Positions 34,691-45,902 of a DNA stretch of 64,000 nt are shown piece after piece. Where the stretch lies: contig SKCR01033656.1 in NCBI GenBank assembly GCA_019454045.1, positions 1-64,000 of the forward strand, given 5' to 3'. Source of the stretch: Zanthoxylum bungeanum (taxonomy: Eukaryota > Streptophyta > Magnoliopsida > Sapindales > Rutaceae). Below the pieces are notes generated by a model that saw nothing but the letters and a program-made list of their open reading frames with translations, did not search any database and was not told where the DNA came from. The position numbers and the translations under genes were made by a program. How positions within the stretch are numbered: position 1 is the stretch's first letter; each line of letters begins with the position of its first letter.

Positions 34691-35770
34691 ATACCCGGAG
34701 TGCCATACCCGGTGAAATTGATATCGATAATGATGTGGGCCTCACCCCAGAGTGCCATACCCGGCAAGACTGCTACTGATAATGATGCTAATATGAGCCT
34801 CGCCCCCAGATTACCATACCCGATAAGACTACTACTAATAATGATGCTAATATGGGCCTCGCCCCCAGATTTCCATACTCGGCAAGACTGATACAGGTGC
34901 TAATATGGGCCTCGCCCCCAGGGACTCATTAACGGATTCATTCCAAAACTCTGACTATATGGGCCTCGACCCTAGGATTCATTCCAAAACTCGAACACTG
35001 TGAGCCTCGACCCTGGGATTCATTCCAAAACTCTGACGATGTGGGCCTTGATCCTGGGATTCCTTCCCGGATTCATTCCAAATTCTGACAACGTGGGCCT
35101 CGGCCCTAGGATTCATTCTAAATCTCGAACAATATGGGCCTCGACCTTGGGATTCTTTCCAAAACTCTGACGATGTGGGCCTCGACCCTGGGTTTCCTTC
35201 CTGGATTCATTCCAAATTATGACAACGTGGGCCTCGACCCTGGGATTCATTCCCGGATTCATTACAAATTTTGACGACGTGGGCCTCGACCTTGGGATTC
35301 AATCCCGATGCTGCTAACAATGTGGGCCTTGAACCTGTGATTCATTCCCGATGCTACTAATAATGTGGGCCTCGACCCTGAGTTGATACTGATGTGGGCC
35401 TCGCCCCAAACTGATACTGATGTGGGCCTCGCCCCCATACTAACACTGATGTGGGCCTCGCCCCCATACTGATACTGATGTGGGCCTCGCCCCCATACTG
35501 TCACTGATGTGGGCCTCGCCCCAAAACTGATACTGATATGGGCTTCGCCCCCATACTGACACTAAAGTGGGCCTCGCCCCCAGACTTATACTAATATGGG
35601 CCTCGCCCTCATACTGACACCGATGTGGGCCTTGCCCCTAGACTGATATTGATGTGGACCTCACCCCAAACTGATACTGATAATACGGGCCTCACCCCCA
35701 AGTTGATATTGATGTGGGCCTGGCCCCCAAGTTGATACTGATGTGGGCCTCACCCTCAAACTGAAACTGA
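34691..35770 (-). repeat. Minisatellite block 4 of C
   Basis: Units around GGGCCTCGCCCCCAGA with TACCATACCCGG (34691-34925), then GTGGGCCTCGACCCTGGGAT with TCATTCC (34926-35320), then ACTGATACTGATGTGGGCCT with CGCCCCCAT (35321-35770). The GGGCCTCG core is constant while spacers change. Confidence 0.9.
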
Positions 35771-36189
35771 TTCATTTCTAAAATTGATGACATTGTACTG
35801 TTGCTGTTTCTGATTGGCTAGCCTTTTGCCGCTTTCTCTTTTTACTTTTTGAAACATGTGAATAAAAACAAGACAAAGATTGCATGTATATGACGTGTAT
35901 GCATGTATGCATGAATGCGTTTCCTATTCCGATGTCTTCCCTGTGCTCCTCGGTGCTTGTTGCTTTCAAAAGTCTTTGATCACCCCCTGGGTCTACTTAT
36001 AATTTTCTTCTGCTGGTTCTTTTCTGGTAACTTGTAGGTTCTCTTTTGTCTCATGGCTCAAGATCTCATTGTATCCCTTATTTGCGGGGTGGTAGACTGG
36101 TCGCCCTTAGTCTTGATTTAGCTTTATGTTTTTTACTGCTTGCACTTTGTCAAGATGAACCACATGGTGGGGCCTTCCATATCATCATA
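35771..36189 (-). other. Unique non-coding part of C
   Basis: No repeat, no motif and no convincing frame on either strand. Confidence 0.5.
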
Positions 36190-36990
36190 CTATATTACAT
36201 GCCACGAAATAGTCCCCATAGTTATACATATCATTGTCCTCAAAGAATACTCAGTAATGAAACCAGAGAACCTTTAAAACACTCAATGCAACTCAAGTCT
36301 AAGTATTTGAATAAACGATCTAAGCGAGACTCAAAATGTGTGTGTGCAAAGGTTCCTTCGCAGATTCATCCCCAGGTAAGCCAACTCAATGATTTTGTCA
36401 AAAAAATTGGGATCGATGGGTCAAACCAACCTAGATGTCTCAATTATGCTTGCAGCTGCTTTTCTGTGCTCAATGTGGTATGGTTTTCTTTCTCTTTTAT
36501 CTCTCTTTTTTTTTCTTTTCATTTCGAACTTCTTTTTCCCTTTTGTTTTCTTTTTCTTCTATTTTTTCTTTCTTTTTTCTTTCTTTTCAACACACCTACC
36601 CTTTAAGGTAGCATTTCTCCTCATGGTGGTCCTAATACTCGCCCATAGGTAGCTTCACGCTTATCGATTATAGGTGGTTCAATTCTTTTCTTTAGAGACT
36701 TTTCTTTCACTTTCAACCATACCACACATCATAACATAAGCAAATCAAGATAGACATCTAAGCAAACGGTCATTCACCGACCTACAATTTCTTCGACTAG
36801 TCACTTTGCTAACTACCCAGGTTTTCACTGCTAAGAACCATAATCAGGTGCTTACGAGTCTAAGATAGATCAATTACTCGAAGCATTAGATAAAAGAACG
36901 TCAAAGGTTTATCGTTTCTAAGGTTTAACTCTAAAGCAATCAATTTCTTCATCGGACTTATGTCTAACTATCAATGACTAAAAACAAACA
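36190..36990 (-). repeat. Segment in C related to the Athila 3' UTR of element D
   Basis: The minus strand is colinear with 22140-22900. Shared landmarks in order: TTAGACTCGTAAGCAC, GACCGTTTGCTTAGATGTCT, CGATAAGCGTGAAGCTACC, CATGAGGAGAAATGCTACC, an A-rich tract, CACATTGAGCACAGAAAA, CATCGATCCC, and ATTCTTTGAGGACAA. Identity looks like roughly three quarters or more. It is therefore either captured Athila sequence or a common ancient UTR. Confidence 0.8.
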
Positions 36991-37627
36991 AATTTTTTTC
37001 TCTTTTTTTTCTTTTTTTTTCTTTTTTTTTCTTTTTTCTTTTCTCTTTTTTTTTCTTTCTTTGAAGGCCCCCCAATGGTCTTTCTATCCTTACCGTAAGG
37101 TTTTCTGTTTCCCGGTTTCTTTTTCCTCGATATCTATGTTTGCTAAACTCTTCTTGACAAGTCTTCTTTTACCCCTAACCCAACAAATATCTATGATGGC
37201 TTTTAAGACACAAATTCAACATGATGCATGTATGTATTAGATACATGAGATGCACGTGATGTATGAGATATAATATGCATGTGGTTATCAAAAGCATAAA
37301 GGGGAAACTTCTATAGGGCATACAACTATGGTTCACATGGAGCGAAGCTCTCTAAAGTACCCAAGTCCCTTAGGCTCTTATCGCTTGTTATCAGGAATAC
37401 ACAACGAGTTCTCCAAATTAGTCCATTACAGAAGCTACAAGTACATGATTATCTAGGTGTCTTCACAGCTTTTCCTTATAGAAAGGTAGTGAATGAAGGA
37501 AGACACTAAACCATTACCTAGCTCAGAAAGTACCTTTGATTCAACCCCTTTCAACCCAATATAGACACGGTCAACTAAAGCACAAATCATAAACATCACA
37601 AGACAAGATTTCGAGGCCGATTCTCTA
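36991..37627 (-). other. 5' untranslated part of C
   Basis: Begins with a long T/C tract (36995-37060). The rest has ATGCATG/ATGTATG-rich text (37215-37285) and no gene. Confidence 0.6.
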
Positions 37628-37645
37628 TCCCCAGTGGAGTCGCCA
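37628..37645 (-). promoter_or_regulatory. Primer-binding site of element C (Tat/Ogre type)
   Basis: Minus strand TGGCGACTCCACTGGGGA, 3 nt inside the LTR edge at 37649. It differs from the tRNA-Asp-type sites of the Athila elements and fits the tRNA-Arg-type site of Tat/Ogre elements as I remember it. Confidence 0.8.
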
Positions 37646-37648
37646 GAC

Positions 37649-38452
37649 TGTAGGACACAGATGTTGACGACGTTGTTCTAGGCTCACGGCCTATTTGGGA
37701 GTACGGAGTAGCCAGTGGGGGACTAAATCAAAGAAATAACATGGAGTCACCACCCGGTGTGAACCTGGAAATTATGATTTAAGGCCGTACTCACCCATCG
37801 CAAGGGAAGACCTCAAACCGTTGGGTTCAGAATGGTCCATTAGTTATGTAACTTGTAACGATATGATTTGTGCAATATACTAACCGAATCTAATCAACAT
37901 GTATGCTCAAAGGTAATTCATCAAAATAAGTCCTATGAAGTTCGCATGCTTTGAAAAATAAGTCTTATAACAGCAAGCATATAACAGCACACGACATCTC
38001 ATGAACATATACTTTAATTATATAATGCAAAAAAACAACGTAAACATAATGCAATTTCTAAACGCAAATAAATAACTAATCATGCTTAAAATAAAACACT
38101 AAATCATGCATAAATAAATACGTAATCAATAATTTTTTTTTTTTAAAAAATAATGACTCGCTAACAAATCATGCTCAAATACAAAGTTTGGATGAAAGGA
38201 ATATGTGGTCGCTCAAACAGTACGTGCATTGTATCCCGAGTGCGGACCGCAATATCATCCATTAGATATCGCACGGAATTTACGTCCGAGTTTCCATCTG
38301 ATATACCACAAAAGAGAACACGCATTTCCGTTCATTCGAATTCACATCATGCTCAATAATGACTCTCATGTGATAATATATTAAAATAAATAAAAAAATG
38401 AAGATAATAAAAAATAGTGGCCCTAAGGCTAAACCTTCTTTGTCGTCTCTCT
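37649..38452 (-). mobile_element. 5' LTR of C, inner part (interrupted by B)
   Basis: Parallels 29818-30630. B enters after GTCGTCTCTC; the uninterrupted copy reads GTCGTCTCTCGAAAG at about 30619. Confidence 0.9.
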
Positions 38453-38670
38453 GATGAATACTAAAAAGTGCATATTTATTAGACGATAAGTTAATCATTT
38501 TACACTTATAGTTTCACTAATCCCCTTAAATTGGCACATTTGTGAAATATATTTTAAAGTTATGCTTTGAGTGCTTTTACTGTGTTATTTTATGTTTTAT
38601 TAGGAAAATACTGCTCGGAAGCTCTACAGGACAAACCAGACTTGAAAAGGGCAAAAATGGAATTCTGCAA

Positions 38671-38946
38671 GCACGTCGTAAATTCTGCAAGCACGTCGTA
38701 AATTATAAAGCACGTCGTAATTCTGCAAGCACGTCGTAAATCTGCAAGCACGTCGTAAATTCTGCAAGCACGTCGTGACACGTGGAACCTTTGCATCATG
38801 ACACGTGTCCTACAACGTGGCTTCACCATTCTCTGACACGTGTCCCCAACGTGGCTTCACCATTCTCTGACACGTGTCCCCAACGTGGCTTCACCATTCT
38901 CTGACACGTGTCCCCAACGTGGCTTCACCATTCGCTGACACGTGTC
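38671..38946 (+). promoter_or_regulatory. Array of ACGT-core and G-box palindromes in the B promoter
   Basis: Six GCACGTCGT elements (38671, 38691, 38710, 38729, 38748, 38768; 19-20 bp apart) are followed by five perfect palindromes GACACGTGTC (38800, 38835, 38869, 38903, 38937; 34-35 bp apart) in a CCAACGTGGCTTCACCATTC context. CACGTG is the G-box/ABRE core bound by plant bZIP and bHLH factors. The array ends about 37 bp before the TATA box. Confidence 0.8.
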
Positions 38947-38982
38947 CAGAACATGCATTCGCTGTTTGGGTGGCGAATTTGC

Positions 38983-38991
38983 CTATAAAAA
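38983..38991 (+). promoter_or_regulatory. TATA box of B 5' LTR
   Basis: CTATAAAAA in GCCTATAAAAAGGAG, directly after the G-box array. The expected start is near 39015. Confidence 0.75.
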
Positions 38992-39280
38992 GGAGCGTCT
39001 AGCATTAGAAATTTTCATACTTTCTTTCCTGATTCCTCTGTAATTCTTGGAGAGAGAGTGTCTTGTTTGTTTATTACTTAAAGCTTTTTGTAATGTCTTT
39101 TTCTTTCAATAATATAAGTATGTTTTTATTACAAAATGAGTAGCTAATTTCTTTTCTGCTGGAGTAAGGGTGAAGCTTTTATAATGAGAACATAGATTAA
39201 ACTCGCTTTTATTATAATAAATAAATTGAAATATAATGATTAAAACTTGATTTAAATCTAGATTAATTATTGACAATCTT

Positions 39281-39520
39281 TATACCGCCTTTATGGCTGG
39301 TTTTATCTGTCTACCGCCTTTATGGCTGGTTATCTTTATACCGCCTTTATGGCTGGTTTTATCTGCTACCGCCTTTATGGCTGGTTTTATCTTTATACCG
39401 CCTTTATGGTCGGTTTTATATTAAACCGCCTTTATGGTCGGTTTTTATCTGATTTTGGCATAATTAAGTACCTTGGTAGGACTTGTTATAGACAAACGGT
39501 ATCACCGCCTTTATGGCTGG
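39281..39520 (+). repeat. Hairpin array in B 5' LTR
   Basis: Seven ACCGCCTTTATGG-type units (near 39284, 39313, 39340, 39368, 39398, 39426, 39504), each followed by CTGGT or TCGGT. Units end GGCTGGT or GGTCGGT; both pair with ACCGCC, with a one-base T bulge in different places. Confidence 0.75.
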
Positions 39521-39846
39521 TTCTTTTATTGGCATAATTAATTCTTGTAATAATTAAGTGGGTATAAAAAAAGGCAATTTATAAATTATTATAAAGCGAG
39601 ATTTATAAATGTTTTAAAGACTAAAAGTGGATCCCCTAACTCCAGCATTTCCTTCTATTACTGTATTCCAACCTAAAATCCTCCAACTACTTCAACAAAG
39701 CAAACTTTTCATTCCCGTACTGTTAAATATTCTATTTTGCTAAATCTCTTCTCTGTGGATCGACCCCGGACTCACCGGGTTATTTTATTACTTCGACACT
39801 CTTATACTTGGGAGTAAAAGACCACTTTTTGAGCGTGTCAAGTTTT

Positions 39847-39864
39847 TGGCGCCGTTGCCGGGGA
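39847..39864 (+). promoter_or_regulatory. Primer-binding site of element B
   Basis: TGGCGCCGTTGCCGGGGA, a perfect tRNA-Asp-type site, 6 nt after the LTR. Confidence 0.93.
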
Positions 39865-40434
39865 AGTATTATTTAGTAGATAGAATTTTTAATTTCTTCT
39901 TTCTCTACTTTTCTTTATTTATTTCGTATTTTGTTTTTATTAATCTGCATCTTATTTTTCATCTTTTTTTTTTTAGATCCAAAGTGTCCTGATTAATCCT
40001 TGATGAACCCTGAACCCAGAAATCCCACATATAGAGAGACCTTGTTCTTAATTTTTCTTGGTTACAGGAAACAGAAAAATCAACTTAAAAGGTGTTTGTT
40101 GTTCATTAAAGAATTTTTCGAACCATCCCCACGTAGAGATGCTCTCATAAAACTTCACGAAAACCATAATTCAAGACATTGAGAAAAATGAACGAGAAAT
40201 TCAATTGAGATCGGAATTACAAGGGTTAGAGGACGTTTTTAGATCTAAATCACTGCATTTGTATTTCCTTAATTTGTTCTTTTCATTTTTTAGTTTAATT
40301 TTCATTTTAAGTTTTGTATTTGCAATTTCATATTTTTACATATAGTTTTTTTTTAAGTTGCATGAAACACTGGTCTCGAACATCTAGTGGCAGATTAAAA
40401 GAGAGTCCTCTCATCACCTTCATTGTTAGTCAGA
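39865..40434 (+). other. Leader of element B with a small frame
   Basis: T-rich leader. A 60-codon frame (40000-40182) contains FFEPSPRRDALIKLHENHN, which is faintly like the start of the Cys-rich ORF (LHKYFPALPRNALIKIYKAR). I cannot decide whether it is coding. Confidence 0.4.
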
Positions 40435-42070
40435 ATGGCTGAAAACCAAATTGAAAATCCACCTGCCCAAGTTGAAAACCCAGTTAATCAGGAAGAAAAC
40501 GAGTCTCAGCATGGAGATCCTAATCACCCTAGGACACTCAGACAATTCATGAACCCACTAGGTCAGGATCACCATCTTGTATTGTTTTTCCCCCAGAAGC
40601 AGCACGTTTCAATTTTAAATCAAGTGTCATCAATCTTTTACCCACATTCCATGGTCTAGAATCAGAAAACCCTTATCAGCACCTAAGAGAGTTCGAAGAA
40701 TTATGTAACACTTGCACAGACCAAAATTGTAGCATGAATATAATTCGGTTAAAGTTTTTTCCCTTTTCTTTAAAGGATAAAGCTAAAATTTGGCTACAAA
40801 ATCTTAGGTCAGGATCTATTAGAACATGGGATGATTTACAAGAGCAGTTTCTTAAAAGTTCTTTCCCCCTCATAGGACAAATTCCTTTAAAAGAAGAATC
40901 ACAACATTCACACAAGAGTCAGGGGAAACACTTTACCAATGTTGGGAGAGGTATAAAGAGATGTTAAATATTTGTCCACATCACGGGTTTGAAACATGGA
41001 GGTTAGTTGCCCAATTCTACGAGGGTTTAACACCCAAGGTAGACAAGTAGTGGAGATGATGTGTAATGGTGAGTTTAGGGACAAAGATCCCGAAGATGCA
41101 CTAGATTACCTAGAGCATATAGCAGAGAATACACCAATGGGATACAATTGGTACATATGAGTCATCTGTTAAACCACAGCCATCTGGTAGAGGTATGTTT
41201 AACCTTAGGGAAGACCATGACCTTGCTGCCAAGTGTGCATTTTTGTCTAAAACAATTGAGGCTTTAGAAACAGGGAAGAGGGATCATGTCAAGTCAGTTC
41301 AGGAAATCATATGTCAAATTTGTAGTTCAAATGAACATGTCACAGAAGTTTCCCCGTCCTTACCAGCCCTGAAAGAATGTCTTCATGACCAGGTCAATTC
41401 CATAAACACATTCAATAGACCAAATCCAAACCCATACTCACAGACCTATAATCCTGGTTGGAGAAACCATCCAAATTCAATTGGAGGAATGATAACCAAG
41501 CACAACCTTCACACCAACCTCCCCAGTTTCACACAGAATTTCCGAAATTCCCAGAATTATGCACCATATATCCCACCACCTAAGAAAACCATTGAAGATA
41601 ACTTGAGTGCATTCATGGAAAAACAAGAAACCATCAATAACCAAAATGCACAAATGATGAATGATTTGAAGGAAACTTTTGATAAAATCACATCTGCTTG
41701 GGCCATTAAAGAAAAGGTAAGTTTCCTGCACAACCTCAGTCAAATCCCAAGAGTCATCAAAACCCTCATGAGGGTAGTTCTGGAAGTCAACACTTAGACC
41801 AAGTCAAATCTATTATTACTCTTCGTAGTGGTAAGACCATCCACAGACCTATTCTTGAACCTCGTGAAACTAAGGAAAAATCAGAATCAGAGGGTAAGGA
41901 AAGGGTTGATGAGCCATTACCCGTCGTTGATAATAATAGTTTTTCTCATGCACTTCCATTTCCTCAGACATTAAAAACAAAGAAATTGAACCATTCCCTA
42001 GAGATTTATGAAATATTCAAATAGGTAAAGGTCAATATCCATTTGTTAGATGCCATTCAATAGATACCAT
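40435..42070 (+). pseudogene. gag: gag of element B, several frameshifts
   Basis: The ATG at 40435 gives MAENQIENPPAQVENPVNQE. After a shift near 40620 the capsid core reads TFHGLESENPYQHLREFEEL, RLKFFPFSLKDKAKIWLQNL, and SGSIRTWDDLQEQFL. Frames change again near 40890 and 41030. The 41195-41797 frame holds the C-terminal half, with YSQTYNPGWRNHPN and a QNAQMMNDLKE helix-like stretch. The protease linker follows (VNIHLLDAI-like, about 42030-42080) with in-frame TAGs at 42022 and 42060. No zinc knuckle seen. Confidence 0.88.
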
Positions 42071-42870
42071 CATATGCCAAATTTGTGAAAGATCTGTGCA
42101 CCATTAAAAGAAAACATCGGGTAAGAAAGAAAGCTTTTCTAGCTGAACAGGTAAGTTCCATTCTCTCAACCAATAATGCATTAAAATACAAAGACCCTGG
42201 TTGTCCAACTATTTCTTGTATTATTGGAAATCAAAACATTGAACATGCTTTGCTTGATCTTGGAGCTAGTGTAAATTTACTGCCATTTTCGGTTTACCAC
42301 CAACTTAATATCGGTGAGATGAAACCAACCTCAACTACCCTTTTACTTGCCGATAGATCAGTTAAGGTACCAAAAGGAATTGTGGAAGATGTGTTATTAC
42401 AAATCGATAATTTGTATACCCTGTGGATTTTATTGTTTTAGAAACACAACCTGTGGCAGACAGTTATAAGCCAATCCCTGTAATACTTGGTCGGCCATTT
42501 TTAGCGACAGCTAACGCTTTGATAAATTGCAGGAATGGAATCATGAATCTTTCTTTTGGCAACATGACATTAGAGTTAAATATTTTTAACATGTGCAAAC
42601 AGCCATATGATGAAGATAATGAAAACGAAAGTGCAGAATCAATTGAACCTATTGTGGATGAGCATATTCAGGGGAGTTTATCTGATCCCATGAAATTTTT
42701 TACTGCTAATTATGTTGAGTCAAGTGCACAAATGATTCGGATATTACTAATGATTTTCTACTTGACTCTATTCAGGTATTGGAAGACGATGAAGAACTGG
42801 GAACACTGGGAAGAAGAAAAACATGAAGAAGCACCCAATTTGGAGTTAAAAGCTTGCCAGAAGGACTGAA
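42071..42870 (+). pseudogene. Protease of element B
   Basis: DPGCPTISCIIGNQNIEHAL leads into the active site DLGAS (42256-42270), then VNLLPFSVYHQL, LLLADRSVKVPKGIVEDVLL. A one-base shift at about 42420 moves to DFIVLETQPVAD, PVILGRPFLATANALI and MTLELNIFNMCKQP. The catalytic Asp is kept; only the shift breaks the fold. An acidic linker leads on to RT. Confidence 0.9.
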
Positions 42871-43870
42871 ATATGCATTTCTAGAAGATAATCAAACTTA
42901 CCCTGTGGTAATTTCTTCTTCTCTCACAAGCGATCAAGAAGGTAAACTTTTAAATTTGTTAAAAGAACATAAACTGGCAATTGGATGGACTTTAAAAGAC
43001 ATAAAGGTATTAATCCATTAATTTGCACACATCGAATACATCTAGAAGATAATGCTAGGACATATCGTCAACCCCAAAGAAGATTAAACCCTCACATGAA
43101 AGAAGTAGTAAAAACTGAGGTCCTTAAACTTCTTGATGCAGGCATATCTATCCTATTTCTGATAGTAAGTGGGTAAGTCCTACACAGGTTGTACCTAAAA
43201 AGTCTGGAATCACTGTTGTAAAAAATGATAAAGGGGAATTAATCCCAACTCGCATTTCATCTAGTTGGCGTATGTGCATTGATTATAGAAAATTGAATGA
43301 CGCAACTAGAAAAGATCATTTCCCTTTGCCATTTCTTGACCAAATTTTAGAAAGAGTAGCTGGACACCCATACTATTGTTTTCTTGATGGTTACTCGGTT
43401 ATTATCAGATTCCCATTGCTTTAGAAGATCAGGAAAAGACCACATTCACATGCCCCTTTGGAACATTTGCATTTAGAAAATGCCTTTGGACTTTGTAATG
43501 CACCTGCAACATTCCAACGATGCATGTTTAGCATATTTAGTGACATGGTTGAACACTGTTTAGAGGTCTTTATGGATGATATAACTGTCTTTGGAAATTC
43601 ATTTGATAATTTCTTGACTAATCTGGAAAATGTTTTGAAAAGATGTGAAGAAAAAAGACTTGTGTTAAATTGGGAAAAATGCCATTTCATGACTGATTCA
43701 GGAATTGTTTTAGGACACGTTGTGTCGTCTAAAGGTATTGAGGTTGACAAAGCAAAAATAGAGGTCATTTCTAAATTACCATCACCAAAACAGTCAGGGA
43801 CATTCGTTCTTTTTTAGGACATGCAGGATTTTATAGGAGGTTCATTAAAGACTTTAGTACCATATCCAGA
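42871..43870 (+). pseudogene. Reverse transcriptase of element B
   Basis: Ty3/gypsy RT that copies the element RNA. In order: YRQPQRRLNPHMKEVVKTEV, LLDAGI, WVSPTQVVPKKSG (another frame), ISSSWRMCIDYRKLNDATRK, DHFPLPFLDQILERVAG, then FGLCNAPATFQRCMFSIFSD. The catalytic FMDD box (43569-43580) is followed by VFGNSFDNFL, CHFMTDSGIVLGHVVSSKG and KAKIEVISKLPSP. Frameshifts lie near 43155, 43390, 43470 and 43800. Active-site residues are preserved. Confidence 0.92.
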
Positions 43871-44397
43871 CCCTTATGTAACCTTCTATTAAAAGATGCA
43901 ACATTTGAATGGACAGAAGAATGTCAAAAATCATTCCAAAAATTATCAGTCTTTTGACTTCTGCTCCTATTATGCAATCCCCTGATTGGTCCTTGCCCTT
44001 TGAGCTAATGTGTGATGCTAGTGATTATGCAGTTGGTGCAGTTCTAGGGCAGAGAAAGGAAGGTAAGCCGCATGTGATATATTACGCTAGTAGAACATTA
44101 AACAGTGCACAAATGAATTACACTACCACAGAAAAAGAACTACTACTGGCTGTAATATTTGCATTGGATAAATTTCGATCATATTTAATCGGTTCTTCAA
44201 CTGTTGTTTACTCTGATCATGCTGCTGTTAGATATTTGATGTCTAAACAGGATGCCAAGCCAAGATTAATACGGTGGATTTTATTGCTTCAAGAATTCAA
44301 TCACAATCAAAGACAAGAAAGGGGCAGAGAACGTGGTTGCAGATCACTTATCGAGACTCACAAACGAGTCACTAATCGATACCACTCCCATCAATGA
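43871..44397 (+). pseudogene. RNase H of element B
   Basis: Degrades the RNA strand of the RNA:DNA hybrid. [59 protein letters not shown] and [12 protein letters not shown] give the D-E-D residues. The frame 43909-44397 stays open through the domain but shifts near 44320 in the KKGAEN-like segment. It overlaps the integrase frame start. Confidence 0.92.
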
Positions 44398-45725
44398 TTC
44401 TTTTCCCGATGAATTTTATTTTCAGTAAACCAATGCCTTGGTATGCTAATATTGTCAATTTTCTTGCAACAGGAAAGATACCCCCAGACTGGAGCCAACA
44501 AGATAAGAGGAAATTTTTGACCGAAGTCAAAAGATTCTACTGGGATGATCCTTATCTGTTTAAATGCTGCCCTGATCAGATTTTCAGACGATGCATACCT
44601 GACAGTGAGATAAGTGGTGTTATTCAATTCTGTCATTCAGAAGCATGTGGAGGTCATTTTCATCTAAGAAAACCGCTGCAAAAATCTTGCAGTGTGGATT
44701 TTATTGGCCCACCATTTTTAAAGATACATACACTTTCTGCAAAACTTGCGAAAATTGTCAAAAGTTGGGATCTATTTCAAAAAGAAACATGATGCCTTTA
44801 AATCCCATCCTTGTCATCGAAATCTTTGATTGTTGGGGGATAGATTTCATGGGCCCATTTCCACCATCCTTTGGATTTTTATATATTTTAGTTGCAGTCG
44901 ATTATGTTTCAAAATGGGTCGAGGCAATTCCTTGTCGGAACAATGATCACAGAACTGTGATCAAATTTTTAAAAGAAAACTTGTTGAGTCGATTTGGAAT
45001 TCCTCGGGCCATAATAAGTGATGGAGGTAAACACTTTTGTAATAGACCTTTTGAATCCTTAATGAAAAAGTATGGAGTCACACACAAAATTTCCACCTCT
45101 TATCACCCTCAGACAAATGGACAAGTAGAATTAGCAAATAGGGAAATTAAACAAATTCTAGAAAAAACGGTTAACCCAAATCGCAAAGATTGGTCTCTTC
45201 GACTAACTGATGCACTCTGGGCATATCGAACAGCTTTCAAAACATCCTTGGGTATGTCTCCCTATCGTCTAGTTTATGGAAAACCTTGTCATTTGCCTGT
45301 AGAACTTGAGCATAAAGCATTTTGGGCTATTAAAGCATTTAATTCAAACCTTGAAAATGCTGGTCATGAACGTAAATTGCAACTAAATGAAATTGAAGAG
45401 TTAAGGAATGATTCATATGAATACGAAAATTCTTAAAGCTAAAACTAAAGCCTTTCATGATAGTCGAATTTCACGAAAAATATTTGAAGTTGGTCAAAAG
45501 GTTTTGCTTTATAATTCTCGTCTTCATTTATTTCCTGGAAAGTTAAAATCCAAATGGAGTGGCCCATTTATTGTGAAACACGTTTACCCATACGGGGCTA
45601 TTAACATTGAGAATCCTAGGGACGGTGATGTATTTAAAGTAAATGGACAGCGTCTGAAACCCTTTTTGGAGTACTCAAAATTTCAAGAAACTTTTTTCCT
45701 ATCAGACCCAGTATACCTTGATTGA
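44394..45725 (+). pseudogene. Integrase of element B, DDE intact, one frameshift in the zinc domain
   Basis: Inserts the DNA copy. The N-terminal HHCC zinc domain is split: [10 protein letters not shown] in the first frame, [13 protein letters not shown] in the second (shift near 44660). The core has D in GIDFMGPF (codon 44843), D in IISDGGKHF (45020) and E in GQVELANRE (45128), a D-D-35-E spacing. HPQTNGQVE and [20 protein letters not shown] are well kept. After a second shift near 45420 the C-terminus reads [20 protein letters not shown] and [16 protein letters not shown], ending at 45725. No chromodomain, as expected for Athila. Confidence 0.93.
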
Positions 45726-45902
45726 TGTAGTTTCTTTCATGTTCTGTTTAATATTTCTGTAATTTCCATTTTTCTTAGTTTTGTAGTGTTCTTGTTCTTT
45801 TATTTTATCTCACACCCCGGTAAAGCAGCGGATAACGGTACTCCGTGACTCAAGTCGGTTATTTCAGTTTCCTAAAAATACTGATACCCTACAAACCAAG
45901 GC
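45726..45902 (+). other. Spacer between integrase and the Cys-rich ORF
   Basis: T-rich, then CACACCCCGGTAAAGCAGCG. No frame. Confidence 0.5.

Larger units (their letters stand above)
38453..39840 (+). mobile_element. 5' LTR of element B
   Basis: 1388 bp, TGATGAATAC..GAGCGTGTCA. Upstream part: G-box array. TATA at 38983. Downstream: hairpin array 39281-39520. Confidence 0.94.

Noticed and set aside
32255..35770. Regular repeats that could suggest a CRISPR array
   Set aside because: Eukaryotic retrotransposon context; units are contiguous and diverge gradually, without constant repeats and unique spacers.
36046..37240. Plus-strand frames with F/L-rich segments resembling membrane proteins
   Set aside because: They come from T/C tracts and from the antisense of an Athila 3' UTR.
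38171..38359. Small plus-strand frame in the LTR of C (similar region at 30400-30490)
   Set aside because: Not kept open between the two LTR copies.
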